Shown here: piece after piece, positions 1 to 11,456 of the stretch
Layout of the letters: each line of letters begins with the position of its first letter
Position numbering within the stretch: position 1 is the first letter of the stretch
NCBI GenBank assembly: GCA_037447655.1
Contig: JBBHKE010003486.1
Coordinates: 215,634-279,633, forward strand
DNA from: Zygnema cylindricum
Lineage: Eukaryota; Streptophyta; Zygnematophyceae; Zygnematales; Zygnemataceae
Reading direction: 5' to 3'
DNA: 64,000 bases
The notes under the pieces: model-generated
What the model saw: the letters and a program-made list of their open reading frames with translations, nothing else
What the model was told of the DNA's origin: nothing
The model's database searches: none
Program-made: the position numbers and the translations under genes

Positions 1-186
1 GGGGATGATGAAATGATGGATGATTGTAGTGGTTGTGCTCAAGGTAAGGCTCACAAACTTCCCTTTCCCAAAGACGCTCAGATATAGAGGTGAGAATATA
101 CTAGATCTGGTCTACACAGATATTTGGGACCGGCAAAAGTACCTTCAGTTGGAGGAAAGGGGTTTATGTTGACAATAACTGATGAC
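1..186 (+). pseudogene. Copia B1 pol fragment: GAG-pre-integrase / integrase start
   Basis: This is the left piece of a Ty1/copia pol relic that enters from outside the window. In frame it reads a CxxC zinc-binding segment (DCSGCAQGKAHKLPFP), the end of the integrase HHCC domain, followed by the start of the integrase core (DLVYTDIWG-like). Two stops (TAG, TGA) lie around positions 87-93 and a frameshift follows, so it is dead. The reading resumes at 1364 after a solo LTR insertion. The same stretch occurs in the copia B5 copy near 48541-48720, which gives the uninterrupted reference. Integrase would splice cDNA into host DNA; this copy cannot. Confidence 0.85.
182..186. repeat. Target site duplication ATGAC, left copy
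   Basis: The direct repeat ATGAC is found again at 1359-1363. It brackets the family A solo LTR and marks its insertion into copia B1. Confidence 0.85.
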
Positions 187-1358
187 TGATGTTTTGAAAA
201 GTTAGTTTCGTGCGTGCGCGTCGTTTCGTGCGTGCGCGTTGTTTCGTGCGTACACGATGTTTAGTGAATACAGTACGCGATGTTAATGTGTATTCTATCT
301 GGATTTAATGTGGAGGATCGAATGGATTTGCGGATTGGGGGAGTAATGGTACTAATTGTTTTGGGCAATATGGAACTATTTGAGTGGCGTGAACATACAT
401 AAGAAAAGGTACGGAATGTTTAAGTCAAATGAACGGCGGATCGCGAAGCGATCCGATTTGGAATGTTTTTGGAAAGGTACGCCGCAAGTACGAATTATAA
501 TAGTGACGAAAGGATTTCGAACTGAAAGGGGCATGAGCGGCACTTATTGGGAAAAGGATAGAGACAGTACGGACTAATTTGGATGAGGTGACATTAGCTC
601 GTCAAGTTGATTGTGTGACCACGCGACACGGCATCAAGGATGCTGAATAAGATCTACGGACGGCGGCGCCGTCAGTTTGGTGAGGGACGCGAAATCGCGT
701 CCATCACATGATATTTATTTTGGACGTTACCGATTCGTATGACAGAAATTATAAGACTTGTAAATATTTAACAATGATTCGTCCTGTGTATTAATTATTA
801 GTGTAGATCTCAGGTACACTCACATTAATAGAGGTAGTTGATTGATTACGTACGGCTGGTATGCCTCCGTACAGTTAGTAGTAAGCTGTAGTGTATATTT
901 GTAGGACTTAGTCATTTTTAGACTTAGGAACTTTTGGACAAAAACTGTTTTTGCTCCTTTTTGGTAATTTTCAACTGAGGAATGCTCTCATATGTATCGC
1001 CAAAATTATCTAAAATTTTGCATGTGTGTTCCTCATTGTATTGGAAATAATTTGGAAAATTTTCAGACCTAGTGTGTGTCTGCTTTGCTTGGGGCTTCAT
1101 TGTGGAGTTGGTCAGATATATCAAAGTTCTGGCAAGCTTTTTTCTGCAACTTTGACTGGGTGATGTGGGAATTCTGGTTGGTATATTTATATGAGAATTT
1201 TTGGGAATACTAAGTGGCCTAGGAAATATCTCTTTGTGTAGTTTCAGCTTTGTTTGGTAATTTTGTAGAATTCTGAGTGGAATCAAAGTAGGCTGTTTTG
1301 GGGTAGTCTGTGGTGCTTCCGAGGGGAATTCCATGGCTGAAAATGGCTATGGACAACA
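187..1358 (+). mobile_element. Solo LTR, family A (1172 bp)
   Basis: The segment begins TGATG and ends CAACA. It is flanked on both sides by ATGAC (182-186 and 1359-1363), a 5-bp target duplication, and it cleanly interrupts the integrase of copia B1. No coding sequence is present, so it is an LTR left after LTR-LTR recombination. Its U3 start holds three copies of an 18-bp unit rich in GTGCGTGCGC (205-258). A TATA-like stretch (892-900) precedes TAGGACTTAG at 902-911. Orientation is taken as + from the position of that promoter-like motif. A minus-strand fragment of the same LTR start lies at about 12430-12524. Confidence 0.85.
902..911 (+). promoter_or_regulatory. TAGGACTTAG element after a TATA-like stretch (LTR A)
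   Basis: TAGGACTTAG follows GTATATTT closely. The same ten bases recur at a matching place in nearly every other LTR in this window, so I read it as part of the core promoter or start site. Here it is 456 bp from the LTR end, farther than in the other families. Confidence 0.5.
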
Positions 1359-1363
1359 ATGAC
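1359..1363. repeat. Target site duplication ATGAC, right copy
   Basis: This is the partner of 182-186. Alignment with the uninterrupted copia B5 integrase (about 48720) places the break exactly here. Confidence 0.85.
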
Positions 1364-2058
1364 TGCTCTAGATACTCTTGATTCTACTTCCTAAAAACAA
1401 ATTCTGAAACATCAACTTACTTCAAAGAATAAAAAGCGTGGAGTGAGAAGTTGCACGGAACCCCCATTGAGAGGATAAGGAGTGATAATGGGGGAGAATA
1501 TACCTCTAACCAGTTTGAGGAATACTTCAAAGATGAGGGAGTTCAGCACTAGAAAACCGTACCATATAAATCGGAACAAAATGGGGTAGCAAAGAGGTTA
1601 GACCGAACACCAAGAGATAGTGCATGCAGTAATTGGCCGACAACAAAATAGAAAATAGATTTTGGGTAGAAGCCATGAACTATGCCAACTACATTAAGAA
1701 TAAAGTCCTTACCTCAGCCATAAAGGGAATGACACCTTATGAGAGATGGGTTGGAAATAAACGAGATATCTCTCACCTTAAAGTATTCGGTAGCCAAGTT
1801 TACAGTCTTGACCCAGATAGAAAAACTGGAAACTAGAGGCTAAGGGAAAACTTGGATACTTTGTAGGATATGATAAGGATGTCAAGGGATATAGAGTCTA
1901 TGACTTAACAAAGAGAGATATCATTCTCGTCAAACACCTAGTAGTCATAGATAAAGGGAAGTAATTTGACCCCTTTAAACATACCAAGAAGATAAGAATC
2001 AGATTTGAGTCTGAAGGTGAGGAGGACTCTACTTTTCCCGAAAGGGACATGAGTGAAC
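1364..2058 (+). pseudogene. Copia B1 integrase core remainder
   Basis: This continues the integrase interrupted by the solo LTR. It contains the second catalytic Asp in SDNGGEYTSNQFEEYFK-like sequence (about 1480-1530), a degraded E-region (EQNGVAKRL, 1576-1600), and the conserved downstream block with FWVEAMNYANYIKN and MTPYERWVG (1633-1830). A stop follows SLDPDRKTGN. The linker toward reverse transcriptase runs to 2058, where the LTR of copia B2 abuts. There are several stops and no reverse transcriptase. The closest relative in the window is copia B5 at 48770-49430. Confidence 0.85.
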
Positions 2059-2329
2059 TGAAACTCTAATACCTCCATAAGTCCTCAGAGTGGACAACTT
2101 CTAAGAAGCCTTTAGGATAATCCTGACCCCTTTTTGTTTCAACAGAAATAACTGCCACCTTGGCAGACAGAAACTATAACCAACTTTAACCCTGTGAAGA
2201 GAAGACTCCCCTGAGTCGATAGCAAAAAGAATCTCTGAATTTGCTCCCCTGAGCAGTAAGTTATCGAGGGTCAAAGTTGACCTTTAGTACAAAAGCTCTC
2301 TAAGAGAGAGGATCCTATCTCCTAATTTT

Positions 2330-2339
2330 CTAAGTCCTA
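2330..2339 (-). promoter_or_regulatory. TAGGACTTAG element (copia B2 LTR)
   Basis: Minus strand TAGGACTTAG, 280 bp before the LTR 3' end. It is a candidate start-site element shared by the LTR families. Confidence 0.5.
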
Positions 2340-2821
2340 TCTCTCTCACAGACTCTATCTACTGATGTACGGAACCAATCAGATTTCTCCTCCGTACACA
2401 AAAGTACAGTTGCCGGTGTACTTTATGTACGGAAATTGTACAACATGGCCGAAATGTCGACACATGTCATATCCAGATTTGGTGTTGTAATCTCCGGAGA
2501 TACCATGATCCAATATAATTTCGCCACGTGTCATCCAATGTGGCGATGCCCACAAACCGCCGAATTCTTCTTCCGAGATCTCGGCGCTAATTCTGGCCGT
2601 CCGATTAAATTCACATTTAACCGGAGCCGTAATAAATACATGCGCGTTATTTGTTTCGCTTACGAAATCAATGCGCGGTATTGATTTCTTATCCGTACTG
2701 CAATTCGTACTTTTACACTACCGGTTCTATGTATCCCGTAAACAATTATAGTTAAATGATTTATCCTACGTATTAATGTTTAAATTGTTATCAAACTATA
2801 TATTACGTGACATTACTTGAA

Positions 2822-2900
2822 GACTTAACGGCTAAGGTTACCGGCTACCGGCAGCTTGCCGTCCGGCAAGTACCACGTTCAAATCCTATGGCCGCCGCAT
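2822..2900 (+). other. tRNA-like Pol III unit, antisense in the LTR of copia B2
   Basis: On the plus strand, opposite to the element, an A-box-like TTAACGGCTAAGG is followed by a TTGCCG-TC-CGGCAA hairpin, a B-box-like CGTTCAAATCC, then TTTTT (2904-2908), which could act as a Pol III terminator. The same position in the other family B LTRs holds the same kind of segment. It is probably a degenerate tRNA-derived piece and not a working tRNA gene. Confidence 0.5.
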
Positions 2901-3115
2901 ATGTTTTTACTTAATAAACCCCGAATATATATTTCCCGTAAACCTCAGGATAGCCTGTGTAGCCATGGCTCTAGCTTCCTCTCCAATTTCTCGGTGACTC
3001 CGACAAGTTTGAGAGTTGGAGAGAGAAATTAGAGGTAGAATGCCTTGGCTTATTTCTTATATCTGACCTAGAAAATACTTTAAAAACCAATAATTTCTAC
3101 ACTCCCCTTATTTTC

Positions 3116-3954
3116 TAGTCAATCTTTAATTTCAGACCACACTTCTCTCTGCAGAAAATTAGCTTAGGGGAAGGCACAGGTTTGGTCATCATATCTGCTA
3201 CCATCTCACTATCTGGTCGTTACTCTAAACTGATTATTTTATTTTCTACTTTCTCTCTAACAAAGCTGAGTCTAATATCCATGTGTTTGGCTTTAAAATG
3301 ATGTTTAGGATTGGCAGAAATAGCAATTGCTGCCTAATTATCACAAAATATTTTATGCACACCACTCTTAAGGTGACCAAGCTCACCAAGCAAAGACTTG
3401 ACCCACATCAATTCTTTTACAGCAGAGAAAGAGGCCATATACTCAGCCTCCATGGTGGACTGAGCAATAACTTTTTTTTGTTTGCTACTCCAACAGCAAG
3501 CCCCATCACCCACATATAATACATATCCAGAAGTACATCTCCTCATCGGAGCATCACCATAACTGGCATCACTCCAAGCAGTGATATCAGTATTCTCCCC
3601 ACCCAAATGCAACCATAGATCCCTAGTTCCCATCAAGTATCTAAGGACTCTCTTAGCTGCCTCCCAATCCCTCTTAGTGGGAGCATTTAGACTTCTACTC
3701 AGCACTCCTACAGCTGCAGCTAAATCCTGCCGAGTACAATTCATAAAATAGATTAGACTTCCCACTACTTGTCGGTAAGGAATAGTCTGCATGAACTTTT
3801 GTTCTTCAGGAGATAATTCCTCGTCTAAGACTATGACTCCTTCTTCCTCACTCCCCTCACTTCCCTTCTTCAACTCCATTGGAGTTGTACAACTATTAGC
3901 TTTATCCATTTGAATTTTTTCAAGCATGTTCTCTATTGCTTCCTTTTGAGTCAA
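3116..3954 (-). pseudogene. Copia B2 RNase H and end of reverse transcriptase
   Basis: The C-terminal pol section carries the reverse transcriptase tail (LTQKEAIENMLEK..., then MQTIPYRQVVGSLIYFMNCTR, typical of copia) and RNase H with its acidic positions in WSDASYGD, STMEAEYMA and FCDN. A stop follows FCDN; the remainder (AAIAI..., HHFKAKHMDIR, VADMMTKP-like) continues to the polypurine tract near 3115. RNase H removes the RNA strand of the cDNA hybrid. The long open stretch (3334-3954) shows modest decay. Confidence 0.9.
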
Positions 3955-4026
3955 TCTTATAATTTTTCTTTTTCGGTCTCTCTCTTACTTGAATTCCCAA
4001 AATATATTTTGCTTCCCCCATATCTT

Positions 4027-4726
4027 TCATTTCAAATCTCCCCTTAAGATCAGTTTTGAGTTTATTAATTTTTTCCATTGATTTACTTCAAACAAGCAAA
4101 TCATCAACATAAATTGCAATAAATATAAAACCTTCCTCATCTTCGAAAACATAGATTGAGTGATCTGAGCTGATCCTAATATATATCCCAGACCGGTAAG
4201 AAACTCATCAAGCTTCTTATTCCACTGTCGAGGCGCTTGTTTCAAACCATAAAGAGATTTAATCAGCCGGCATACTTTACTCTCCTCTCCTTCCTCCACA
4301 AACCCTTCGTGTTGTCGCATGAAGATCTCCTCTTCCAATTCTTCATGCAAAAAGGCTGTTTTGATGTCCATCTGGTGCACTTCCATGTCTTCCACTGTTG
4401 CCACGCTAAGAAGTATGCGGACGGAGGGAAATCTGGCCACCGGGGCAAAGGTTTCCTCGTAGTCAATTCCCTTTTTTTGTGTAAATCCCTTTGCCACTAG
4501 TCGGGCCTTGTAGCGCTCGATTATGTTATCAAGGTTCAGTTTTAACTTGAAAACCCACTTCCAATAGATTGGTTTTCGGTTAGGTGGACAATCCACGAGC
4601 TCCCAAGTATCGGCTGCCATAATTAAGGCCATCTCCTCATTGATGGCTGTCTTCCACCGGTTTCTTTCTGGACAAGTCATCGCCTCTCCATAAGTTTGAG
4701 GTTTATCTTGATGAGATAGTTTAATA
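4027..4726 (-). pseudogene. Copia B2 reverse transcriptase
   Basis: This is an RVT_2 (copia) reverse transcriptase. It has [53 protein letters not shown], the first catalytic Asp in VHQMDIKTAFLH, and KSLYGLKQAPRQWNKKLDEFL. A frameshift at about 4185 throws the YVDDLL motif (near 4085-4105) into another frame. Similarity to copia B3 ends near 4726; gag, protease, integrase and the 5' LTR are missing, so the element is truncated at this side. The few residues open beyond 4726 are not part of the element. Confidence 0.9.
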
Positions 4727-7041
4727 ACGAGCATTTTCTGTACGAACTGATTCATTTTTTCACTACACTTTAAAAAAAGTGGAATTTATAGCAACTAATG
4801 CTACTATGTGTTCACATAATCGACACTTGAATATGTGAGAACACGTTCTCGCGATTTTCCCTCATCTTTATGAATGGGAATCAAATATGAGTACACTTTT
4901 CACGGACGACGCACTAAATTTCCCCTGCCGAATGCCATTACCTGGCACATATTATGTAAGTTTGTACGAAGCAACTAGCAGTTTTAGTGCGTGCCAACGC
5001 ACTTCGTACGTTGCACTTTTTAAAAGCAGCTGGAATTATAGTAACTATGGCAAATTAAACAGTACGTATATTAACGGAAAACAAAAATAAGTTTGATTAA
5101 GTTGTAATAGTATTTCTGATTAGATGAAATCCTATTTTTTATTTTTAGTATAAAATCAAGTCGGTCAACGCATTTTATAAACTTTTGAATTTTGTTTCAT
5201 ACGCATATTCGTTATTTTTGTGGTGTTTCATGCGTGCGTTTCATGCGCATGAGACATTTATGATTTTGTCTTACATGCGCGGATTGGAGATTGGTCGGCT
5301 AAATATACTTGCAATTTTCCAATGTCAGCCAAGCCGTAGGATTTTTGACCTTGACTTTTATGAAAAAAAAATGAAGCGTCAAACTCTACTACAATAGAGT
5401 CCTATCTCGGAATTGTGTTTGGTTTCTACTTGTTACATATCGTACGTCGCTTTCCGGACCGTGTTTGGTTTTTACTTGTTACATACCATACTCGACATAC
5501 GCTAGATAGGGTAAGTCTCCATGTATTTGTAACTTAGCAAACTTACTCTATATTTCAGCTCAGATCCTTCAGATCTGGTTTTTAAGTGTCCCTATGTGTA
5601 ACAACGATATTGTTACTTAAGGGTGTGACGATTGTATAATTCGACAATATCCGTGACATTTGTCAACGTCTACAATTTATGATGACGCATGTTATTTTTT
5701 GAAACTGCTTGTGATGTCGCATGTCTTTCTGTGACATTGAAGGCGTATCGCCTTCCATCTCGTGGCGTTTTATGGTTGAAGAAGATGTGCTTTGCCTTTG
5801 CGTCTCCGACTGGTCAACGTGATATGTCATTGGAATCTCGAGACCCTAACAAAAAAAAAACTGTACCGGATGTGAACAGACAAAATAAAACAAATGATAT
5901 ACTTTTCTTTGTCGTACCGAATGGAAACGGAAAAAACACAACGAAATCTTGTACTTTTCGTCATCGCTTGAAATAGTTTGAAAATTTTGATTTTTTTTTA
6001 CACTTGCGAATAGGTTTTATTACTTGTTTAGCGGTGATACTTAATCTAAAATATATATCCGATATGTTTTAAAGAAAATTATAAAGATGACGTATCTTGA
6101 CACGGTTGTGGGTCGAAAAACACAAGACGACAATATGTAGTGCATTATATGTTAGACGATGACGTAAAATATACTTATATTTTTTTTCGATTTCTTTGTA
6201 GGGATGTCATTTAAGCGGTACGACATGAATTTTGAGAGAAAAACAACAAAAATAACCCTTACTTTGGCACATCAAAACATACTGTTAGGCATTAGTAGTA
6301 ATGGCTGACCAAATTCAACAGAACAGTATCATATTAATTGCTCTTTTGGTGAAAAGGTCAAGCAAAGAGTTTTTCCCAAGTTAAACGCACGGTACTCGAA
6401 TGCCTCGAGCCAATAATTGCGCTCTTCAAACTATTTTTTTTATGATAAAAAACATGTAAGGGCATTTGCCTGGGCATTAATAGCTTTTTGACATCTTATG
6501 ACATCATCAAACGCGTCGGGACTTTCCCCAATCCTCCTTACAAAACGTTGGACATTCAGCCAAATGGTGGGGTTGCTTAATGAATTATGTACATTTTTGT
6601 ACGATTCCGTATTGTTGATATTTTGTTATTTAAAAAGCATCATCTTTGCATATGTATCGAGGTTCTCCAACGATCCACGCGTAAACATTGTCCGATCGAT
6701 TTATATAATTTCCGCATCCGCGAAGCACTCGCTACATTTATCCCGTAAACGACCGCTCTCCTCAACCGGCCTCATAGCCTATTCCCACCGGAAATAAAAA
6801 TAATTTCCACAACAGACAGGCGTTCAATAATGTACGACTTTCCGAGCACTAACTTTGTTGTTCTCGAAAGGTCCGGAAAACCGTACAATATAACTTCATC
6901 AAAATATTTGAGGATATTCAAGTCGGGTTAAGGTAACGTCTTTCTTTAAAACAAGCCAACGGTAAACCTAAAAGCTAACGAATCAAAAACAACATCCGAA
7001 CGGCTATTTTATTGTTTTCGCGCGAAAAAGCTGTCCAACTT
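4727..7041. other. AT-rich stretch without a recognised gene
   Basis: I see no convincing gene. Open frames of 95-99 codons at 5689-5976 and 6498-6797 have no recognisable domain. Two imperfect copies of a segment of about 40 bp (CACTTT...GGAATTATAG.AACTA) lie at 4755-4797 and 5014-5050. A direct repeat of about 30 bp (GTGTTTGGTTTCTACTTGTTACAT) occurs twice between 5413 and 5490. CATGCGTGCG-type sequence at 5225-5255 resembles the start of LTR A and may be a remnant. Confidence 0.6.
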
Positions 7042-7046
7042 TGAAC

Positions 7047-8005
7047 TGTTGTTCTATGACAATTGGTGTAGGTGGAGCTGCGCATAGTTGTAGAAGTAGA
7101 CATAGCTAAAGCAGAAACTTAACAAGAATCCCACCAAAATGCCACTTTTGCACCACTACACAATCTGACAAAAAAGTTTGAATAACACCAAATAAGGCAG
7201 ATAAATAAATCAACATACAAGATGTCAATTCCCAATATTGCAGCACAATTGGTCTAGTAAACCATAAGATATAGACAATACAAGTTTCACAAAAACTGCC
7301 CTTAGAATTCCATATTCCCAAAACTGGATATCAAAATATCTCTAAGTCCTAAACTTTATACACTAAGTGAGTATCTACTGCTCACTAACGAATCAGGTGT
7401 TTGTACTTAGAATAGTAGTACTGTACTGTAGTACGACATAGTACCTAAACGTACTTCAAAAAACCTATTTGCAACTAACCTAAAGTCGAATAGTAAACAC
7501 TATTAACTAGCGCTACACTACAAAAATCTATTATTTCAAGTATTCACAATTTGGTGCCGTACACATAATGATGCTGCTAAGTAAGTAACAACCAAAAAAG
7601 TCCAACCTGCAGTGGTTAATCTTGTACGAATATCAAAAGTGCTTACTAAGCACCTCGTCACCCGTGGTCCCCACTTGAATCTCAGTTGTAAGTCTGGTTG
7701 AAATCGACGTCTGGTATTTGTTTCTTACAATTTTGTTCCCATATGTCTAGTTCACATTCTATCTGTCCGATCCGCCGAATTCACTCGTTCGATAAGTGAC
7801 ATGTGTGTAGGACCATTCTGCACTTCCTGCGTTGTCTGAAATGTTGACGCGTGTTTGTGTGACTGTACGATATACTCCATAGTTACTTGTTCATTGTCAC
7901 ACTATTAGAGGTAAGTATTACACACACCAAGAACCAAAAATATTCTAAGTTATAAGACCTCCCCTCATAGCTCTATCTATTGAGGACAAAGCTTTAAAAC
8001 CAACA
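7047..8005 (-). repeat. 3' LTR of copia C1 (family C, 959 bp)
   Basis: Read on the minus strand it starts TGTTGGTTTTAAAGC after a polypurine-like tract (AAGCTTAAGGAAAG) and ends ...CATAGAACAACA at 7047. Matching segments occur in both LTRs of copia C2 at 33541 and 38128. It contains TATAAAGTTTAGGACTTAG (7342-7360), and the gag start codon would lie inside it (ATG in about the last 55 bp, encoding a Ser/Thr-rich N-terminus). The 5 bp before it are TGAAC; no partner copy was found because the right side of the element is lost. Confidence 0.85.
7342..7351 (-). promoter_or_regulatory. TAGGACTTAG element with TATAAA (copia C1 LTR)
   Basis: On the minus strand TATAAAGTT is directly followed by TAGGACTTAG, 304 bp before the LTR end. 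Confidence 0.55.
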
Positions 8006-9542
8006 CTTTCCTTAAGCTTTAGACTTAGTTATTTACTCAACCCGAAAGCATTTATGCAAGACACTAATTAAGGTGCAGACAAAGCTTTAGTAAGCATATT
8101 TGCAACCATATTTTCATCCGGCAAATAACACAATTTTATGACTTTAGCATACACCTTTTCTTGGAAAAATGCAGTCTGACATCCATGTGCTTACTCTTAA
8201 AGTGGTGGCTGGGATTGGAAGCGATTCCAATTGCTTCATGGTTGTCACACCAGATGACTTGGGGACTAGTCTGCATGTGTCCCAATTCTTGTAAAAGTAT
8301 CTTTACCCATAAAAGTTCCTTCAGGGCATAACTTGCTGCCATATATTCTGACTCCATAGTTGACTGGGCCGTGACCTTCTAAAACTTGCTGCTCCAGCAG
8401 CATGTTCCGTTTCGAATTTGTCAAACAAATCCGGTAGTTGATTTTCTGTTAGGTATGTCGCCATAGCTAGCATCGCTCCAAGTCTGCAACTTCAGTTCTC
8501 CTCCTCCAAGGACAATTTGAGATTGCGAGTTCTTGCGTGGTATCTTAGAACTCTTTTTGCAGCTTCCCAGTCTGCGTTTTTCGGATTTTGTAGACTTCTA
8601 CTTAAAGCACCAACAGCAGCTACAATATCGGGCCTCGTACAGTTCATAAAATAAATGAGACTATCAACTACTTGCCTGTATGGTTTTGAAGACATAAAAT
8701 CTTTCTCCCCTGACTCTAGACTCTCACTAACTAAAATGCATGAGTAAGATGCACTTCTCTCTGATTTCTACCTATATTCTATGGGAGTTACACATCCTTT
8801 AGCTTCTTTCATTTCAAAATTTTCCAGCATGGAACCTATAGCCTCTTTTTGAGTTAACAGTATCTGTCTCTTATTTCTATCTCTCTCTTCTTGTATCCCC
8901 AAGATATACTTGGCCTCACCGAGGTCTTTCATCTCAAACCTGGATTTTAAGGCTTCTTTAATCTAGTTGATTTTATTCATAGATTTCGTGAGAAGCAGCT
9001 GATCATCTACATATACAGTAATAAAGATTATTCCATCTTCTCCTTGCATACCATAAACTGAACTATCTGAACAAATTCTTTTAAAGCCTCGTCTAGTTAG
9101 GAATTCATCCAACTTTAGGTTCCATTATATAGCGGCTTGTTTTAACCCATATAAAGATTTCATCAGTTTGCATACGTTCTCTATATACATTTTTGGTTGC
9201 TTCATAGAGATAGTTTCTTCAAGCTCACCATGCAAGAAAGTCGTTTTAACATCTGTTTGATGAACTTCTATATTTTCAATTGCAACCAGACTTAACAAAA
9301 TTTTGACAGTTGGAAACCTTACCACTGGGGAGAAGGTATCCTCAAAGTCAATTCTTTCTTTTTTATTATATCCTTTGGCCACAAGTATGGCATTCTATCT
9401 TTCAATGGTGCCATCTAGGTTCAACGTAACCTTGAATACCCTTTTGTTGTTGAGGGCTTTTCTAATCGGAGGAAGATCCACCAACTCCCACGTTTGGTCC
9501 TCGATAATAGATTTCATTTCATCATATGCCGCCTCGATCTAG
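8006..9542 (-). pseudogene. Copia C1 reverse transcriptase and RNase H relic
   Basis: The order on the minus strand is reverse transcriptase ([47 protein letters not shown]; about 9540-9125), its C-terminal part with frameshifts (8950-8700; YQPYRQVVDSLIYFMNCTRPDI at 8492-8695), then RNase H (MESEYMAASYALKELLWVK, WCDNHEAIGIASNPSHHFKSKHMDVRLHF; 8136-8357). Many stops and small indels separate these blocks, so this copy is old. The order and residues match copia C2 (36533-38104), which is much better preserved. Confidence 0.85.
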
Positions 9543-11456
9543 TGAGTTCTTTCCGGCGATGAAAATTCCTATTGAATGGTCAGGGTTCCTCCAAGGCTGT
9601 AGAAAATGCAAAGTGAGAACTTGATTGCAGCTGGCTGCTAGATCTCCTTCCCCCCGTAAATTCTGAGGCTGGGACCGATGGATGTTTTGCACTCCTTGTC
9701 TGTCTTGTGAGTTGTTATGTTTGCTCTTCGAGCGGTTCACCATGTTCTGGCTGATGCTGAAGAGGACCCTGTGGATCCGAAGAAACTACGTCTACAAAGG
9801 GTTGTTAAACAGTTGGAAAATAAATTAGTTTATTGGTATCAAAAATAACATATTCTTTTGACTTTTCCTCTTACTGTTTTTCTGCCATGGTAAAAAGATC
9901 TGCTAATTCTACCTAATCTCTTATAATGATGCTTCTAGACACAAATATATTTTTCTTTGCTAAAACATACACTCTATATCCATTTGAGTTGTCATCAGAT
10001 CCTAGTAGAAAACCTGGTAAACCTTAGGGTTCCATTTTCCAAGTGTTTTGAGACATATTTAGGATGAAACATTTACTGCCAAAGACTTTGAAATGACTTA
10101 CCTTTGGTTTCCTTCCTGTCCATAGTTCAAAAGGTGTAGAGTTGACCGACCTGGACCCTATTCTAATTCTAATATAAACTGGACAATTGAGGGCCTCACC
10201 CCAGAATTTTATATCTATTTTTTTATCAACAAGCATAGATCTAACATGTTTTGTAATAGTTCTATTGAATCTTTCTTAAACACCATTCTGTAGAGGCGTG
10301 TAACGGACAGTACGATGGCGACTTATACCCTCATCCAGAAGAAACTTTTCAAGCTCATTTGACATATACTGGCCTCCATTGTCCGATTTGAGTTCCCAAA
10401 TTGGAACACCGTGTAGTTTCTCCACCCAAGCTTTGTAGTGTTTGAAGTGTCAAAAGACCTCACTTTTCTCTTTCATGAAATACTTTAGTAAACCTGGAGA
10501 AGTCGTGACCATGAACCGAACCCCCCCAGCAGAGTGCACGTGAGCCGGTCCCAAAACCTCAGAGTGAATGAGCTGCAGGACTTTGGTTAACCTATGTTAT
10601 GACTCTTGTGGAAAAGGCAGTTTATGAATCTTTCCTGATGAGCAGCCATCACAAGTTTTTACCAGCTGATTTGAAGAAAAACACCCTGTAATTTTCCAGC
10701 ATTTACCATTTTTCTTAGGCTATCATAATTAACATGGCCTAACCTCTTATGTCATAATTCATTCTCAAATATTACACTGGAGTAGAATTTGCCATATCCA
10801 TGCGATATATTTTGCTTTCATCTCTAGTTCTTATGGCTGCTACCTTTCCTAGCTTGTTGACAATCTGCCTACCCCCTTTGAGAGTAACTTCAAAACCTTT
10901 GCTCTCAACTAAAGAAGTAGAAAACAGATTCTTTTTGAATTCTGGAACATACAAAACATTGTGAAGTGTTCTTTCTACTGATTTCCCACCTACATCTACC
11001 AACAAAGAAACATCACCTTGAGCAGAAGTCAGGACACTTATTTCACAAGTATAGTAAATATTATTTGCAGGTGTCGATTTCAGGTTCGTAAAAAGTGCTT
11101 TGTTTCATCACATGTGAGCTGATGCTCCCATGTCCATGATCCATCCGACGTCTTTTAAGCCTTCCATTGCTGCTGCCATAGCAAATCACTTCGAATCATC
11201 TTGTTCATTGAAGCTCAATGACTCATCTTCGTGAGCGACATATGAAGAAGACAAAGAGTTATTTTGTAACTGATTTCAAGAGAAGTTTTGGTTAAACTGA
11301 CTTTGTTGCCAATCTGGCCTGTATAAACCTGTCTCATTTGCCTTTTAAAGTTAGGACAGTACCTATATCCATGACCTCTCTCTGAACAACAAAAACATGT
11401 AGTAAAAGACTATCTATTCTGCCTTTGATTAAACTGTTTAAATTGACCCTGATTTG
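9543..11456 (-). pseudogene. Copia C1 gag end, protease and integrase relic
   Basis: Recognisable blocks on the minus strand are the CCHC knuckle region (about 11400-11330), a protease region with a WIMDMGASAHM-like site (about 11150-11100) and the segment ERTLHNVLYVPEFKKNLFSTSLVESKGFEV (10772-11005). Next come the GAG-pre-integrase region (about 10740-10620), integrase (about 10560-10260) and its tail with DIKFWGEALNCPVYIR and TPFELWTGRKPKVSHFKVFGSKCF (10024-10236). A variable linker precedes reverse transcriptase. Gag upstream of the knuckle and the 5' LTR are missing; the copy stops at a hAT-like element at 11457. Confidence 0.8.

Larger units (their letters stand above)
2059..3101 (-). 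repeat. 3' LTR of copia B2 (family B, 1043 bp)
   Basis: Read on the minus strand it starts TGTAGAAATT..., directly after a polypurine tract (3102-3114, AAAATAAGGGGAG-like), and ends ...GAGTTTCA at 2059. It matches both LTRs of copia B3. It carries TAGGACTTAG (2330-2339, minus), 280 bp before the LTR end, a GACTC/GAGTC hairpin (2204-2217), and an antisense tRNA-like segment (2822-2900). No matching target duplication was found because the 5' side of the element is missing. Confidence 0.85.

Noticed and set aside
5689-6797. Frames at 5689-5976 and 6498-6797
   Set aside because: No domain, no coding signature beyond length; probably random.
2059-7046. TGAAC before 2059 and before 7047 as one target duplication
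   Set aside because: The LTRs belong to different families (B2 and C1) and both elements are incomplete, so the match is likely chance.
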